From the NCBI RefSeq assembly GCF_019375475.1, contig NZ_JAHXGQ010000006.1, positions 62,001 to 126,000 of the forward strand: DNA of 64,000 bases, in the 5' to 3' direction. Under the pieces are notes generated by a model, which was not told the DNA's origin, did no database searches, and saw nothing but the letters and a program-made list of their open reading frames with translations. Position numbers and translations under genes: made by a program. This document shows, in pieces, positions 8,922 to 17,183 of this stretch (positions are counted from its first letter, which is position 1; the number at the start of each line of letters is the position of its first letter). Origin of the DNA: Saccharothrix obliqua. GTDB lineage: Bacteria > Actinomycetota > Actinomycetes > Mycobacteriales > Pseudonocardiaceae.

Positions 8922-10052
8922 ATGAGTTCCCGATCTTGGCTGACCGCGCTGGCCACCGCCGCCACCGCGATCGCCGCGACCATCGCACCGGCCGCCGCGT
9001 TACCCGCCGCGGCGGCCGAGCCGTCCGCCACCCAGGCACGCGCCCGCTTCCTCGGCCAGGCGACGTTGCCGCACAAGCTCCAGTTCGAGGGCACCACCGT
9101 CGGTGGCCTGTCCGGTGTCGACCGCGACCCGTGGACCGGCGAGTACGTCCTGATCAGCGACGACCGGTCGAACACCAACCCGGCCCGGGTCTACGCGGCC
9201 CGCGTCGACGTCGACGCCGACGGCGTCCACGACCCCCGGATCACCGGCACCAAGGCACTCCGCCGCGCCGACGGCACCACCTACCCGCCGAACTCCGTCG
9301 ACCCGGAGGAGGTGCGGATCGACCCGCTCTCGGGCGACCTGTGGTGGTCGCAGGAGGGCAACCGCGCCGCCACGCCCGTCCAGCCGTCGATCGAGCGCTC
9401 CACCCGCGCCGGCGCGCACCGGTCCACCCTGCCGCTGCCCGCGAACTACGCGATCACCCCGGACGCCGGCCCGCGCGGCAACCTCGCCCTGGAGGCCATC
9501 ACCTTCGACGCGGCCGGCACGCTGCTGACCAGCGTGGTCGAGGGCCCGCTGCTGGAGGACGGCGAGGAGTCCACGGTCGACGAGGGCTCGCTCGCCCGGA
9601 TCACCGTGCAGACCAGGTTCGGCCACGTGCTCGCCCAGTACGCCTACCCGCTGGAACCGCTGTTCGCCGAGCCCAAGCCCGACCCGTGGGGCCCGGACAC
9701 CGGGGTGTCCGCGATCCTCGCCGACCCGCGGCACCCCGGCCGCTACCTGGCCGTGGAGCGCAGCTGGGTGCCCGGCTGGAACTACAAGGTCCGCGTGTAC
9801 GAGATCGACGTGCTCGGCGCGTCCGACATCAAGCACGTGCGCAGCCTGGCCACCGACGGCGACGGCGTCCGCCCGGTCCGCAAGCGCCTGGTCGCCGACC
9901 TGCACGACCTGCCGCTGCCGGTGATCGACAACGTGGAGGGCCTGGTGTGGGGTCCGCGCCTGCCGTCCGGCGAGCGCACCCTGGTCCTGGTCAGCGACGA
10001 CAACTTCGCCGCCGAGGAGTTCACCCGGTTCATCGCGCTTGCGGTCCGCTGA
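8922..10052 (+). CDS. Secreted esterase-like (phytase-like) protein
   Basis: A 376-residue exported protein. It begins with a long alanine-rich Sec/Tat-like signal peptide (residues 1-33, ending near AAALPAAAAEP). The mature part starts with the motif of the 'esterase-like activity of phytase' family (PF13449): VGGLSGVDRDPWTGEYVLIS, followed by SVDPEEVRIDP, NLALEAITFD and a C-terminal DNVEGLVWGP, the order expected for a beta-propeller phytase-like fold. Probably a phosphoester hydrolase or binding protein outside the cell; no substrate can be assigned. The ATG at 8922 begins the signal peptide. It ends 13 bp before the leuS leader ORF. Confidence 0.82.
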   Translation: MSSRSWLTALATAATAIAATIAPAAALPAAAAEPSATQARARFLGQATLPHKLQFEGTTVGGLSGVDRDPWTGEYVLISDDRSNTNPARVYAARVDVDADGVHDPRITGTKALRRADGTTYPPNSVDPEEVRIDPLSGDLWWSQEGNRAATPVQPSIERSTRAGAHRSTLPLPANYAITPDAGPRGNLALEAITFDAAGTLLTSVVEGPLLEDGEESTVDEGSLARITVQTRFGHVLAQYAYPLEPLFAEPKPDPWGPDTGVSAILADPRHPGRYLAVERSWVPGWNYKVRVYEIDVLGASDIKHVRSLATDGDGVRPVRKRLVADLHDLPLPVIDNVEGLVWGPRLPSGERTLVLVSDDNFAAEEFTRFIALAVR

Positions 10053-10065
10053 TACCGTTGACGAC

Positions 10066-10095
10066 ATGAGCACGGCCCGCCTGCTCCTTAGCTAG
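10066..10095 (+). CDS. Leader peptide MSTARLLLS upstream of leuS
   Basis: A nine-codon ORF (ATG to TAG) whose sixth to eighth codons are CTG-CTC-CTT, three leucines in a row, followed by a hairpin region and the leucyl-tRNA synthetase gene 103 bp downstream. Leader peptides rich in the cognate amino acid are the sensing element of ribosome-mediated attenuation. A Leu-rich leader in front of leuS is what such control would need. No strong Shine-Dalgarno is seen, so it could be leaderless. This is inferred from the sequence only. Confidence 0.6.
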   Translation: MSTARLLLS

Positions 10096-10159
10096 CCGCG
10101 CGGACCCGTACGCAGGGTCGGCGCGGCAACCCCTCATGCCCATCTGGGCTGGGGGGTTT
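10095..10159 (+). promoter_or_regulatory. Putative leucine-dependent attenuator of leuS
   Basis: Two consecutive structures follow the leader ORF. Hairpin 1 pairs 10095-10107 with 10115-10127 (12 of 13 bp) and its 5' arm begins at the last base of the leader stop codon. Hairpin 2 pairs GCCCA (10138-10142) with TGGGC (10145-10149) inside AACCCC (10128-10133)/GGGGTT (10153-10158) and runs into a short T-stretch, resembling a terminator. Ribosome position on the leader could choose between them. Confidence 0.5.
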
Positions 10160-10198
10160 CGTCATGTCAGGGGCCGGCAACCGAAGGGAAGACCCGAG

Positions 10199-12994
10199 AT
10201 GAGCACCGACGCGGCCGAAATGCCCGCCTTCCGCTACACCGCCGAGCTGGCGACCGAGATCGAGGAGCGGTGGCAGCGGGAGTGGGAGGAGCGCGGCACC
10301 TTCCACGCGCCCAACCCGGTCGGCCCGCTCAAGGGCGACGTGCCCGCGGACAAGCTGTTCGTGCAGGACATGTTCCCGTACCCGTCCGGCGCGGGCCTGC
10401 ACGTCGGGCACCCGCTGGGGTTCATCGGCACCGACGTGTTCGCCCGGTTCCACCGGATGACCGGCCGCAACGTGCTGCACACCATGGGTTTCGACGCGTT
10501 CGGCCTGCCCGCCGAGCAGTACGCCGTGCAGACCGGCAGGCACCCGCGCGAGACCACCGAGGACAACATCAGGACCTACCTGCGGCAGATCCGCCGGGTG
10601 GGCCTGGGCCACGACGAGCGCCGCCGGATCTCCACGATCGACCCGGGCTACTACAAGTGGACCCAGTGGATCTTCCTCCAGATCTTCAACTCCTGGTTCG
10701 ACGAGGCGGCGGGCAAGGCCCGGCCGATCGCCGAGCTGGAGGCCGAGTTCGCCGCGGGCACGCGTGCCACGCCGGACGGCCGGCCGTGGTCCGCGCTGGG
10801 CCGCGCCGAGCGGGAGAAGGTGCTGGGCGGCTACCGCCTGGCCTACCTGTCCGAGGCGCCGGTGAACTGGTGCCCCGGCCTGGGCACCGTGCTGGCCAAC
10901 GAGGAGGTCACGCCGGACGGCCGCAGCGAGCGCGGCGACTTCCCGGTGTTCCGCCGCTCGCTGCGCCAGTGGATGATGCGGATCACCGCCTACGCCGACC
11001 GCCTGATCGACGACCTGGACCGGCTGGACTGGCCGGAGAAGGTCAAGGCGATGCAGCGCAACTGGATCGGCCGCTCGCACGGCGCGCGGGTCCGGTTCGC
11101 GTGCGCCCGGCCCGGCGCGGCCGAGCCCGCGACCGTCGAGGTGTTCACCACCCGCCCGGACACGCTGTTCGGCGCGACGTACCTGGTGCTGGCACCGGAG
11201 CACCCGCTGGTGGACGAGATCACCACGCCGGAGCAGGCCGACGCGATCGCCGAGTACCGCCGCGCGGTGTCCCGCAAGTCCGAGCTGGACCGGCAGGAGA
11301 ACAAGGAGAAGACCGGCGTCTTCACCGGCGCGCACGCGGTGAACCCGGTCGACGGCCGGGAGATCCCGGTCTACGTCGCCGACTACGTGCTGATGGGCTA
11401 CGGCACCGGCGCGATCATGGCCGTGCCCGGTCAGGACCAGCGGGACTGGGACTTCGCCAAGGCGTTCGACCTGCCGGTGATCCGGACCGTCCAGCCGGCC
11501 GAGGGCTTCGACGGCGAGGCGTACACCGGCACCGGCCCGGCGATCAACTCCGGTTTCCTGGACGGCCTGGACGTGGCCGAGGCCAAGAAGACCATCACCG
11601 CTTGGCTGGAGGAGCACGGCCACGGCGAGGGCACCGTGCAGTTCAAGCTGCGCGACTGGCTGTTCTCCCGCCAGCGGTACTGGGGCGAGCCGTTCCCCGT
11701 GGTGTACGACGAGGAGGGCACGCCGGTCCCGGTGCCGGAGTCGATGCTGCCGATCGAGCTGCCCGACGTCGACGACTACTCGCCCCGCACGTTCGACCCG
11801 GACGACGCGAACTCCGAGCCGTCGCCGCCGCTGTCCCGCGCCGCCGACTGGGTGGAGGTCGAGCTGGACCTGGGCGACGGGCCGAAGAAGTACCGGCGCG
11901 AGACCAACACCATGCCCAACTGGGCGGGTTCCTGCTGGTACCAGCTCCGGTACGTGGACCCGACGGAGACCGAGCGGTTCGTCAACGCCGAGAACGAGCG
12001 CTACTGGCTGGGCCCGCGCACCACCGAGCACGGCCCGCAGGACCCCGGTGGCGTGGACCTGTACATCGGCGGCGTGGAGCACGCGGTGCTGCACCTGCTG
12101 TACGCGCGGTTCTGGCAGAAGGTGTTGTTCGACCTGGGCCACGTGTCCGGTGACGAGCCGTACCGCCGGCTGTTCAACCAGGGCTACATCGAGGCGTACG
12201 CGTACCGCGACGACCGCGGTTCCTACGTGCCGGCCGAGAAGGTCGAGGAGCGCGACGGCCGGTTCTTCTTCGAGGGCGCGGAGGTCCGGCGCGAGTACGG
12301 GAAGATGGGCAAGAGCCTGAAGAACGTCGTCACGCCGGACGAGATGTGCGCCCGGTACGGCGCGGACACGTTCCGCCTGTACGAGATGTCCATGGGCCCC
12401 ATGGACGTGTCGCGGCCGTGGGCGACGAAGGACGTCGTGGGCGCGCAGCGGTTCTTGCAGCGCCTGTGGCGCAACCTGGTCGACGAGGAGACGGGCGCGC
12501 TGCGCGTGACCGACGAGACGCCGGGCGAGGACGCGCTGCGCCTGCTGCACAAGACGATCGCCGGGGTGCGTGACGACTTCGCCCACCTGCGTTACAACAC
12601 GGCGGGCGCGAAGCTGATCGAGCTGAACAACTTCGTCACCAAGCACCACCCGGGTGGCGCGCCACGCGCGTTGGCCGAGCCGCTGGTGCTGCTGCTGGCC
12701 CCGCTGTGCCCGCACGTGGCCGAGGAGCTGTGGGCGAAGCTGGGTCACGCGGAGTCGCTGGCGCACGGCCCGTTCCCGGCCGCCGACGAGCGGTACCTGG
12801 TCGAGGACGTGGTGGAGTACCCAATCCAGGTCAACGGCAAGGTGAAGGCCCGGGTCGCGGTGGCGGCGTCCGCGTCGCCGGACGAGGTGCGCGCGGTGGC
12901 GCTGGCCGACGAGAAGGTGGTGGAGCTGCTCAACGGCGGCGAGCCGCGCAAGGTCATCGTCGTGCCGGGCCGCCTGGTCAACGTGGTGCTGTGA
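10199..12994 (+). CDS. leuS: Leucyl-tRNA synthetase
   Basis: A 931-residue class I aminoacyl-tRNA synthetase charging tRNA-Leu. The HIGH motif is H68-V-G-H71 within [16 protein letters not shown]. The CP1 editing domain (about 235-430) has [20 protein letters not shown] and [21 protein letters not shown]. The KMSKS loop is K702-M-G-K-S706, the KMGKS variant. The C-terminal anticodon-binding and tail domains are full length. The ATG at 10199 has GAAGGGAAG nine bases upstream; an in-frame ATG at 10136 lies within the attenuator and is not used. Expression is probably controlled by the upstream leucine leader. Confidence 0.97.
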   Translation: MSTDAAEMPAFRYTAELATEIEERWQREWEERGTFHAPNPVGPLKGDVPADKLFVQDMFPYPSGAGLHVGHPLGFIGTDVFARFHRMTGRNVLHTMGFDAFGLPAEQYAVQTGRHPRETTEDNIRTYLRQIRRVGLGHDERRRISTIDPGYYKWTQWIFLQIFNSWFDEAAGKARPIAELEAEFAAGTRATPDGRPWSALGRAEREKVLGGYRLAYLSEAPVNWCPGLGTVLANEEVTPDGRSERGDFPVFRRSLRQWMMRITAYADRLIDDLDRLDWPEKVKAMQRNWIGRSHGARVRFACARPGAAEPATVEVFTTRPDTLFGATYLVLAPEHPLVDEITTPEQADAIAEYRRAVSRKSELDRQENKEKTGVFTGAHAVNPVDGREIPVYVADYVLMGYGTGAIMAVPGQDQRDWDFAKAFDLPVIRTVQPAEGFDGEAYTGTGPAINSGFLDGLDVAEAKKTITAWLEEHGHGEGTVQFKLRDWLFSRQRYWGEPFPVVYDEEGTPVPVPESMLPIELPDVDDYSPRTFDPDDANSEPSPPLSRAADWVEVELDLGDGPKKYRRETNTMPNWAGSCWYQLRYVDPTETERFVNAENERYWLGPRTTEHGPQDPGGVDLYIGGVEHAVLHLLYARFWQKVLFDLGHVSGDEPYRRLFNQGYIEAYAYRDDRGSYVPAEKVEERDGRFFFEGAEVRREYGKMGKSLKNVVTPDEMCARYGADTFRLYEMSMGPMDVSRPWATKDVVGAQRFLQRLWRNLVDEETGALRVTDETPGEDALRLLHKTIAGVRDDFAHLRYNTAGAKLIELNNFVTKHHPGGAPRALAEPLVLLLAPLCPHVAEELWAKLGHAESLAHGPFPAADERYLVEDVVEYPIQVNGKVKARVAVAASASPDEVRAVALADEKVVELLNGGEPRKVIVVPGRLVNVVL

Positions 12995-12999
12995 ACCGG

Positions 13000-13021
13000 C
13001 CGGGCCGCCGCGGCGGCCCGG
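13000..13021. terminator. Bidirectional terminator between leuS and tetR
   Basis: CCGGGCCGCCG (13000-13010) is followed at once by its exact reverse complement CGGCGGCCCGG (13011-13021). The 22-bp GC-only palindrome lies between the convergent leuS and TetR stops. It lacks a U-tract, as is usual in high-GC actinomycetes. Confidence 0.7.
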
Positions 13022-13768
13022 TCAGGGCGGCGGGGTGGGGAAACCCATCTCGCCCAGTATCTCGGCGAGCATCGAGTCGTACATCGGCTCCGGGTTGGCG
13101 ACCGCGAACGGGAACCGCCCGAACACCTCAAGGGCCACGTGGCCGTAGATGCGGACCCACGACTGCGTGATGTGGTAGACGGCGTACAGGTCGAGCACGC
13201 CGGTGTCGACCGCCACGCCGCGCTGGTTCACCGTGTCCACCAGGACCTGCTGGAACACCTCCAGGTCGGCGTGCAGCTCGGCGGGCACCCGGTCGCCGCG
13301 GTCGTGCGGCATGGGGTGGCTCGCGATCAGCTTGCCCGCGACCTCCAGGAACACCCGGCCGAACTGGTCGCCGACCTGGCTGCGGCCGTCCGGCCCGCAC
13401 GTGCCGAGCGTCGTCTCCGTGGACGCGAACACCAGGGCGAACTCCTGCGGGTGCGCGAGCGCCCACCGCCGGAAGCCGCGGCACACGGCGTAGACCTGCG
13501 CGGTGACGTCGTCGGGCGGGATGTCGACCAGGCCGGCGTTCAGCTCCACCGCGAGGTCGGTGCAGATGTCGTCGGCGAGGTGGTGCAGCAGGTCCTCGCG
13601 CGAGTCGTAGTAGCGGTAGAGGGCGGGCGCGGTGATGCCGAGTTCGCGCGCGATGGCACGGAGCGTGACGGCGTCCCGGCCGTGCTCCACCAGCAGCGCG
13701 CGCGCTTGGCGGCGGATCTCGCGGTCGGTCTCCGCGCGTAGTCGTTCTCGTCGGGTGGCCTCGGTCAT
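13022..13768 (-). CDS. TetR-family transcriptional regulator
   Basis: A 248-residue repressor-type regulator. The N-terminal helix-turn-helix (about 14-60) reads AVTLRAIARELGITAPALYRYYDSREDLL, typical TetR_N. The remainder is a C-terminal ligand/dimer domain resembling the WHG or TetR_C_13 type found in regulators of drug and lipid pumps. It is divergent from the MmpL-type exporter; the 114-bp gap holds two palindromic operator candidates, so it most likely represses the exporter and itself. The inducer is unknown. Confidence 0.9.
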   Translation of the reverse strand: MTEATRRERLRAETDREIRRQARALLVEHGRDAVTLRAIARELGITAPALYRYYDSREDLLHHLADDICTDLAVELNAGLVDIPPDDVTAQVYAVCRGFRRWALAHPQEFALVFASTETTLGTCGPDGRSQVGDQFGRVFLEVAGKLIASHPMPHDRGDRVPAELHADLEVFQQVLVDTVNQRGVAVDTGVLDLYAVYHITQSWVRIYGHVALEVFGRFPFAVANPEPMYDSMLAEILGEMGFPTPPP

Positions 13769-13786
13769 ATGTCACCCCATCGGGTT

Positions 13787-13837
13787 GTAAACGGTGTTCA
13801 CCACGCGTACCTTCGGGCATCGGTGAACGGTGTTCAC
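13787..13837. promoter_or_regulatory. Paired TetR operators
   Basis: GTGAACGGTGTTCAC (13823-13837) is a perfect 6-3-6 palindrome. GTAAACGGTGTTCAC (13787-13801) is the same site with one mismatch. The centres are 36 bp apart, close to three and a half helical turns, in the gap between the divergent tetR and mmpL genes. Confidence 0.75.
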
Positions 13838-13882
13838 AGAGTTGACGCCACGCCACCGTAACCCATCGGCCTGGGAGGACGC

Positions 13883-15985
13883 GTGTTCGCGAAGTGGGGA
13901 TCGCTGGCGTACCACCGCCGGTGGGTGGTGTTGATCGCAACGGTGGTGCTGGCGGTGGCCGGCGGCGTCTGGGGGCTCGGCGTGTTCGACCGCCTCAGCC
14001 AGGGCGGCTACGACGCGCCGGCCAGTGAGTCGGCCCGCGCCAACCAGGTCGCGCAGGACGCGTTCGGCCGGCAGGGCGGCGACGTGGTCGTGGTCTACGA
14101 CACCGTCGACCCGGCACGGCTCGGCGCGATCAGCGACCACCTCGCGAAGCTGCCGTCCGACGCCGTGCTCCAGGTCGCGCCGCCGTTCCCCTCGCCCGAG
14201 GCGGGCAAGTCGCTGGTCGCGATCACGCTGCGCGGTGATGACTCCAACGCGCACGTCAAGCAGTTCGAGCAGATCGCCGGGCAGCTCCACGTCGACGGCG
14301 TCGACGAACTCGTCGGCGGCCTCGTGCCGACGCAGAAGGCCATCAACGACATGTCGTCGTCCGACCTGACCAAGGCGGAGGCGGTGTCGCTGCCGATCGT
14401 GCTGGTCCTGCTGGTGATCATCTTCGGCGGCCTGGTCGCGGCCTCGCTGCCGGTCGCCGTCGGCGGTCTCGCGATCATGGGCTCGCTCGGCGTGCTGCAC
14501 GCCGTCTCGCTCGGCACCGAGGTCAACTCGTTCGCGGTCAACGTCGCCAGCCTGCTCGGCCTCGGCATGGCGATCGACTACGGCCTGTTCATGGTCGGCC
14601 GGTTCCGCGAAGAACTCGCCGCCGGGCGCAGCACGCCGCAGGCCGTGCAGCGGACCGTGATGTCCGCCGGCCGCACCGTGTTGTTCTCGGCCACGCTGCT
14701 GGTCATCGCGTTGTCCGGCCTGCTGCTGTTCCCGCACGGGTTCCTCAAGTCGCTCAGCTACGGCGGCATGTCGGCGGTCGCCATCGCCGCCCTCGTGTCG
14801 CTCACCCTGCTGCCCGCGCTGCTCGCCGTCCTCGGCCACCGCGTCGACAAGCTGGCCGTGCCGTGGCGCAAGAAGGAGCCGTCCGAGCGGGGCTGGCGGC
14901 GGCTCGCCGCGAAGGTCATGAAGCGGCCGGTGCTGTTCGCGCTGCCGATCGTGGCCGTGCTGGTGGCGCTCGGCGCGCCGTTCCTCGGCGTGAAGTTCGG
15001 CGAGGTCAACGAGAAGGTGCTGCCCGAGGGCAACTCCGTGCGCACCGCCGTGGAGACGATCAACCGCGACTTCTCCGCCGTCGCCGCGGGCGGGCTCAAG
15101 GTCGTCGTCACGGGCGACCCGGCGCCCGCCGACGTGGCGGCGTTCGCGGCCCGCGTCGGTGACGTGCCCGGTGTCAGCGAGGCACGCATCGCGGCCGAGC
15201 CGAAGAACGGCGTGTGGCTGCTCAACGCCGGCCTGGACCACGACGCGTTGTCCGACGAGTCGAAGCAGGCGATGAAGGACGTCCGCGCGTTGACCGGCCC
15301 GGGTGACGAGGTGCTGGTGGGCGGCAGCACGGCGGTCGTGTCCGACAGCCTCGACGCGATCCAGGACAAGCTGCCCTGGATGGCGTTGATGTTGATCGGC
15401 GCCACGTTCGTGTTGATGTTCCTGGCGTTCGGGTCGGTCCTGCTGCCGGTCAAGGCGGTCGTGGTCAGCGCGTTGTCCCTGTCGGCGACGTTCGGCGTGC
15501 TGGTGTGGGTGTTCCAGGAGGGCCACGGCGCGTCGCTGCTCGGCGTCACGCCCGCGCCGCTGGAGTCCGGGATCGTCGTGCTGATGGCGGCCATGGTGTT
15601 CGGCCTGTCCACGGACTACGAGGTGTTCCTGCTGTCCCGCATGGTGGAGGCGCGGGGGCGTGGCGCGTCCACCGAGGAAGCGGTGACCACCGGGCTGGCC
15701 AAGACCGGGCGCGTGATCACCGCCGCGGCGCTGCTGCTGATCGTGGTGACCGGCGCGTTCGCGTTCTCGCAGATCACGATGATGCGGTTCGTCGGCGTCG
15801 GCATGATCCTCGCGCTCGCGCTGGACGCCACCGTGGTGCGGATGCTGCTCGTGCCCGCGGTGCTGAAGCTGCTCGGCAACGCCGCGTGGTGGGCGCCCGG
15901 ACCGTTGCGGCGCATCCAGGAGCGCATGGCGATCCACGAGGAAGCGCCGCCCCTGGAGGACGAGAAGGTGCCCGCCCGGGTCTAA
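13883..15985 (+). CDS. MMPL-family RND exporter
   Basis: A 700-residue proton-driven exporter of the MMPL branch of the RND superfamily, with two repeats of six transmembrane helices. The proton-relay motifs are visible in both halves: GLGMAIDYGLFMVGRF (D232-Y233) and FGLSTDYEVFLLSRMVE (D578-Y579). The extracytoplasmic loops lie at about 35-165 and 365-500. Family members export lipids, siderophores, pigments or antibiotics; the substrate here is unknown. GTG 13883 has GGGAGGA eight bases upstream. Expected to be repressed by the divergent TetR gene. Its stop overlaps the convergent beta-propeller gene by 4 bases. Confidence 0.92.
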   Translation: MFAKWGSLAYHRRWVVLIATVVLAVAGGVWGLGVFDRLSQGGYDAPASESARANQVAQDAFGRQGGDVVVVYDTVDPARLGAISDHLAKLPSDAVLQVAPPFPSPEAGKSLVAITLRGDDSNAHVKQFEQIAGQLHVDGVDELVGGLVPTQKAINDMSSSDLTKAEAVSLPIVLVLLVIIFGGLVAASLPVAVGGLAIMGSLGVLHAVSLGTEVNSFAVNVASLLGLGMAIDYGLFMVGRFREELAAGRSTPQAVQRTVMSAGRTVLFSATLLVIALSGLLLFPHGFLKSLSYGGMSAVAIAALVSLTLLPALLAVLGHRVDKLAVPWRKKEPSERGWRRLAAKVMKRPVLFALPIVAVLVALGAPFLGVKFGEVNEKVLPEGNSVRTAVETINRDFSAVAAGGLKVVVTGDPAPADVAAFAARVGDVPGVSEARIAAEPKNGVWLLNAGLDHDALSDESKQAMKDVRALTGPGDEVLVGGSTAVVSDSLDAIQDKLPWMALMLIGATFVLMFLAFGSVLLPVKAVVVSALSLSATFGVLVWVFQEGHGASLLGVTPAPLESGIVVLMAAMVFGLSTDYEVFLLSRMVEARGRGASTEEAVTTGLAKTGRVITAAALLLIVVTGAFAFSQITMMRFVGVGMILALALDATVVRMLLVPAVLKLLGNAAWWAPGPLRRIQERMAIHEEAPPLEDEKVPARV

Positions 15986-16974
15986 CCCGGGCGCTCGAAC
16001 CCGATGGCCGCGGCTTCGACGCCGCGGCCGTCGTCGTTCAAGGCGCTGAGCTGGAGCGTGGTGGGCGTCGAGTGGTCGGCGCTGTCCAGGATGCGCACGG
16101 ACCGGCCGGTCGCGAGGAACACCCGCCGGTCGCCGGGCGCGACGGCCAGGCTCTTCGCGGCGATCTCCAGGTGTTCGGCGGTGCGCGTGGCCGTGTCCAG
16201 CACCGTGACGAACCGGCCCCGGGCCACGTAGAGCCGCCTGCCGTCCGGGGTGGTGGCGAGGCTGCCCGCGCCGTCGCCGACCGGTACCGACCAGCGCACG
16301 CCACCGGTGCGCGCGTCGATCGCGGTCACCGTGCCCGCCTTCTCACCGAGGTGCAGCGAGCTGACGTAGACCTCGCCGCCGTCGGGCGCGACCGCCACCC
16401 GTTGCGGCAGCCCGCCGACCTCGACGGTGCGGATCGGCGAGGCGGACCTGGTGTCCAGCACGCTCACCGTGCCGTCCTGGGCGTTGGCCACGTACAGCTC
16501 GGCGCCGTCCGGGGTGACCGCGATGCCCTGCGGCTGCCTGCCCACCCGGATCGCCGCGACCAGCCGGAACCGGCCGGGGTCGATCACCGCCACCACGCCG
16601 CTGCCGGTGACGTAGAGGCGTCGCCCGTCCGGGCGCAACACGGCCTGCGCGAGCTGGGTGCCGAGGTCGACCCGGCCGACCACGCCCGCACCCGGCTCGA
16701 CCGCCGTGACGAGGCCCGCCCAGCCGTTGACCACGTAAACGCGTCGGCCGTCCGCCGACACGGCCGCTCCGGTCGTCCACGCGCCCGTGTCGTCCCGGGT
16801 CACCACACGGCCGTCACGGGTGTCGATGACCTGGACCTGCCCGCTGCGGGTGAACACGTAGGCGCGGTGCACCCCGGTTTCGGACGCCGTCACGGTCGGG
16901 ACGGGTGCCGCCGCGGCGATCATCACGCAGACGACCAGCGCCGCCGCGGCGAGGGCTGCCCGTCGGGTCGACAT
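15982..16974 (-). CDS. Secreted YVTN-type beta-propeller protein
   Basis: A 330-residue exported protein. Residues 1-27 form a signal peptide (RRAALAAAALVVCVMIAAAA). The mature sequence is built of about seven repeats of ~42 residues carrying the pattern xVxPDGxxLYVxN.xxGTVSVxDxx (for example VAVTPDG-type and YVTGSGVVAVID units), the YVTN/NHL propeller signature. Such proteins are usually binding scaffolds on the surface or secreted; no catalytic motif is seen. ATG 16974 starts the signal peptide. The 209 bp upstream to the DUF2339 gene holds no other gene I can detect. Confidence 0.8.
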   Translation of the reverse strand: MSTRRAALAAAALVVCVMIAAAAPVPTVTASETGVHRAYVFTRSGQVQVIDTRDGRVVTRDDTGAWTTGAAVSADGRRVYVVNGWAGLVTAVEPGAGVVGRVDLGTQLAQAVLRPDGRRLYVTGSGVVAVIDPGRFRLVAAIRVGRQPQGIAVTPDGAELYVANAQDGTVSVLDTRSASPIRTVEVGGLPQRVAVAPDGGEVYVSSLHLGEKAGTVTAIDARTGGVRWSVPVGDGAGSLATTPDGRRLYVARGRFVTVLDTATRTAEHLEIAAKSLAVAPGDRRVFLATGRSVRILDSADHSTPTTLQLSALNDDGRGVEAAAIGFERPG

Positions 16975-17183
16975 GCCCGAATGGCAACACCCGGTACGGC
17001 CGGGTGGCCAGCACTTTCGCCGGTCCGGGTGACAGTCGGTGGTGTGCGCCCGGCGCCGGTCGCTCGGGGGGCGAAACGACCGACGCCGGACCCCTGCCGG
17101 TGCGCTGCACCGGTGGTCTGAGCCCCGACGACGTAGAACTACCACCAGGTTGACGCAACGAAGGGCGTTTTGGATCCCGACAG

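Noticed and set aside
10100..10199. T-box riboswitch for leuS
   Set aside because: No T-box bulge (TGGN-type) or specifier-stem sequence is visible; the leader ORF with three Leu codons explains the region better.
17000..17183. Small gene between the beta-propeller and DUF2339 genes
   Set aside because: No reading frame there shows codon bias, a ribosome site and a sensible start together.
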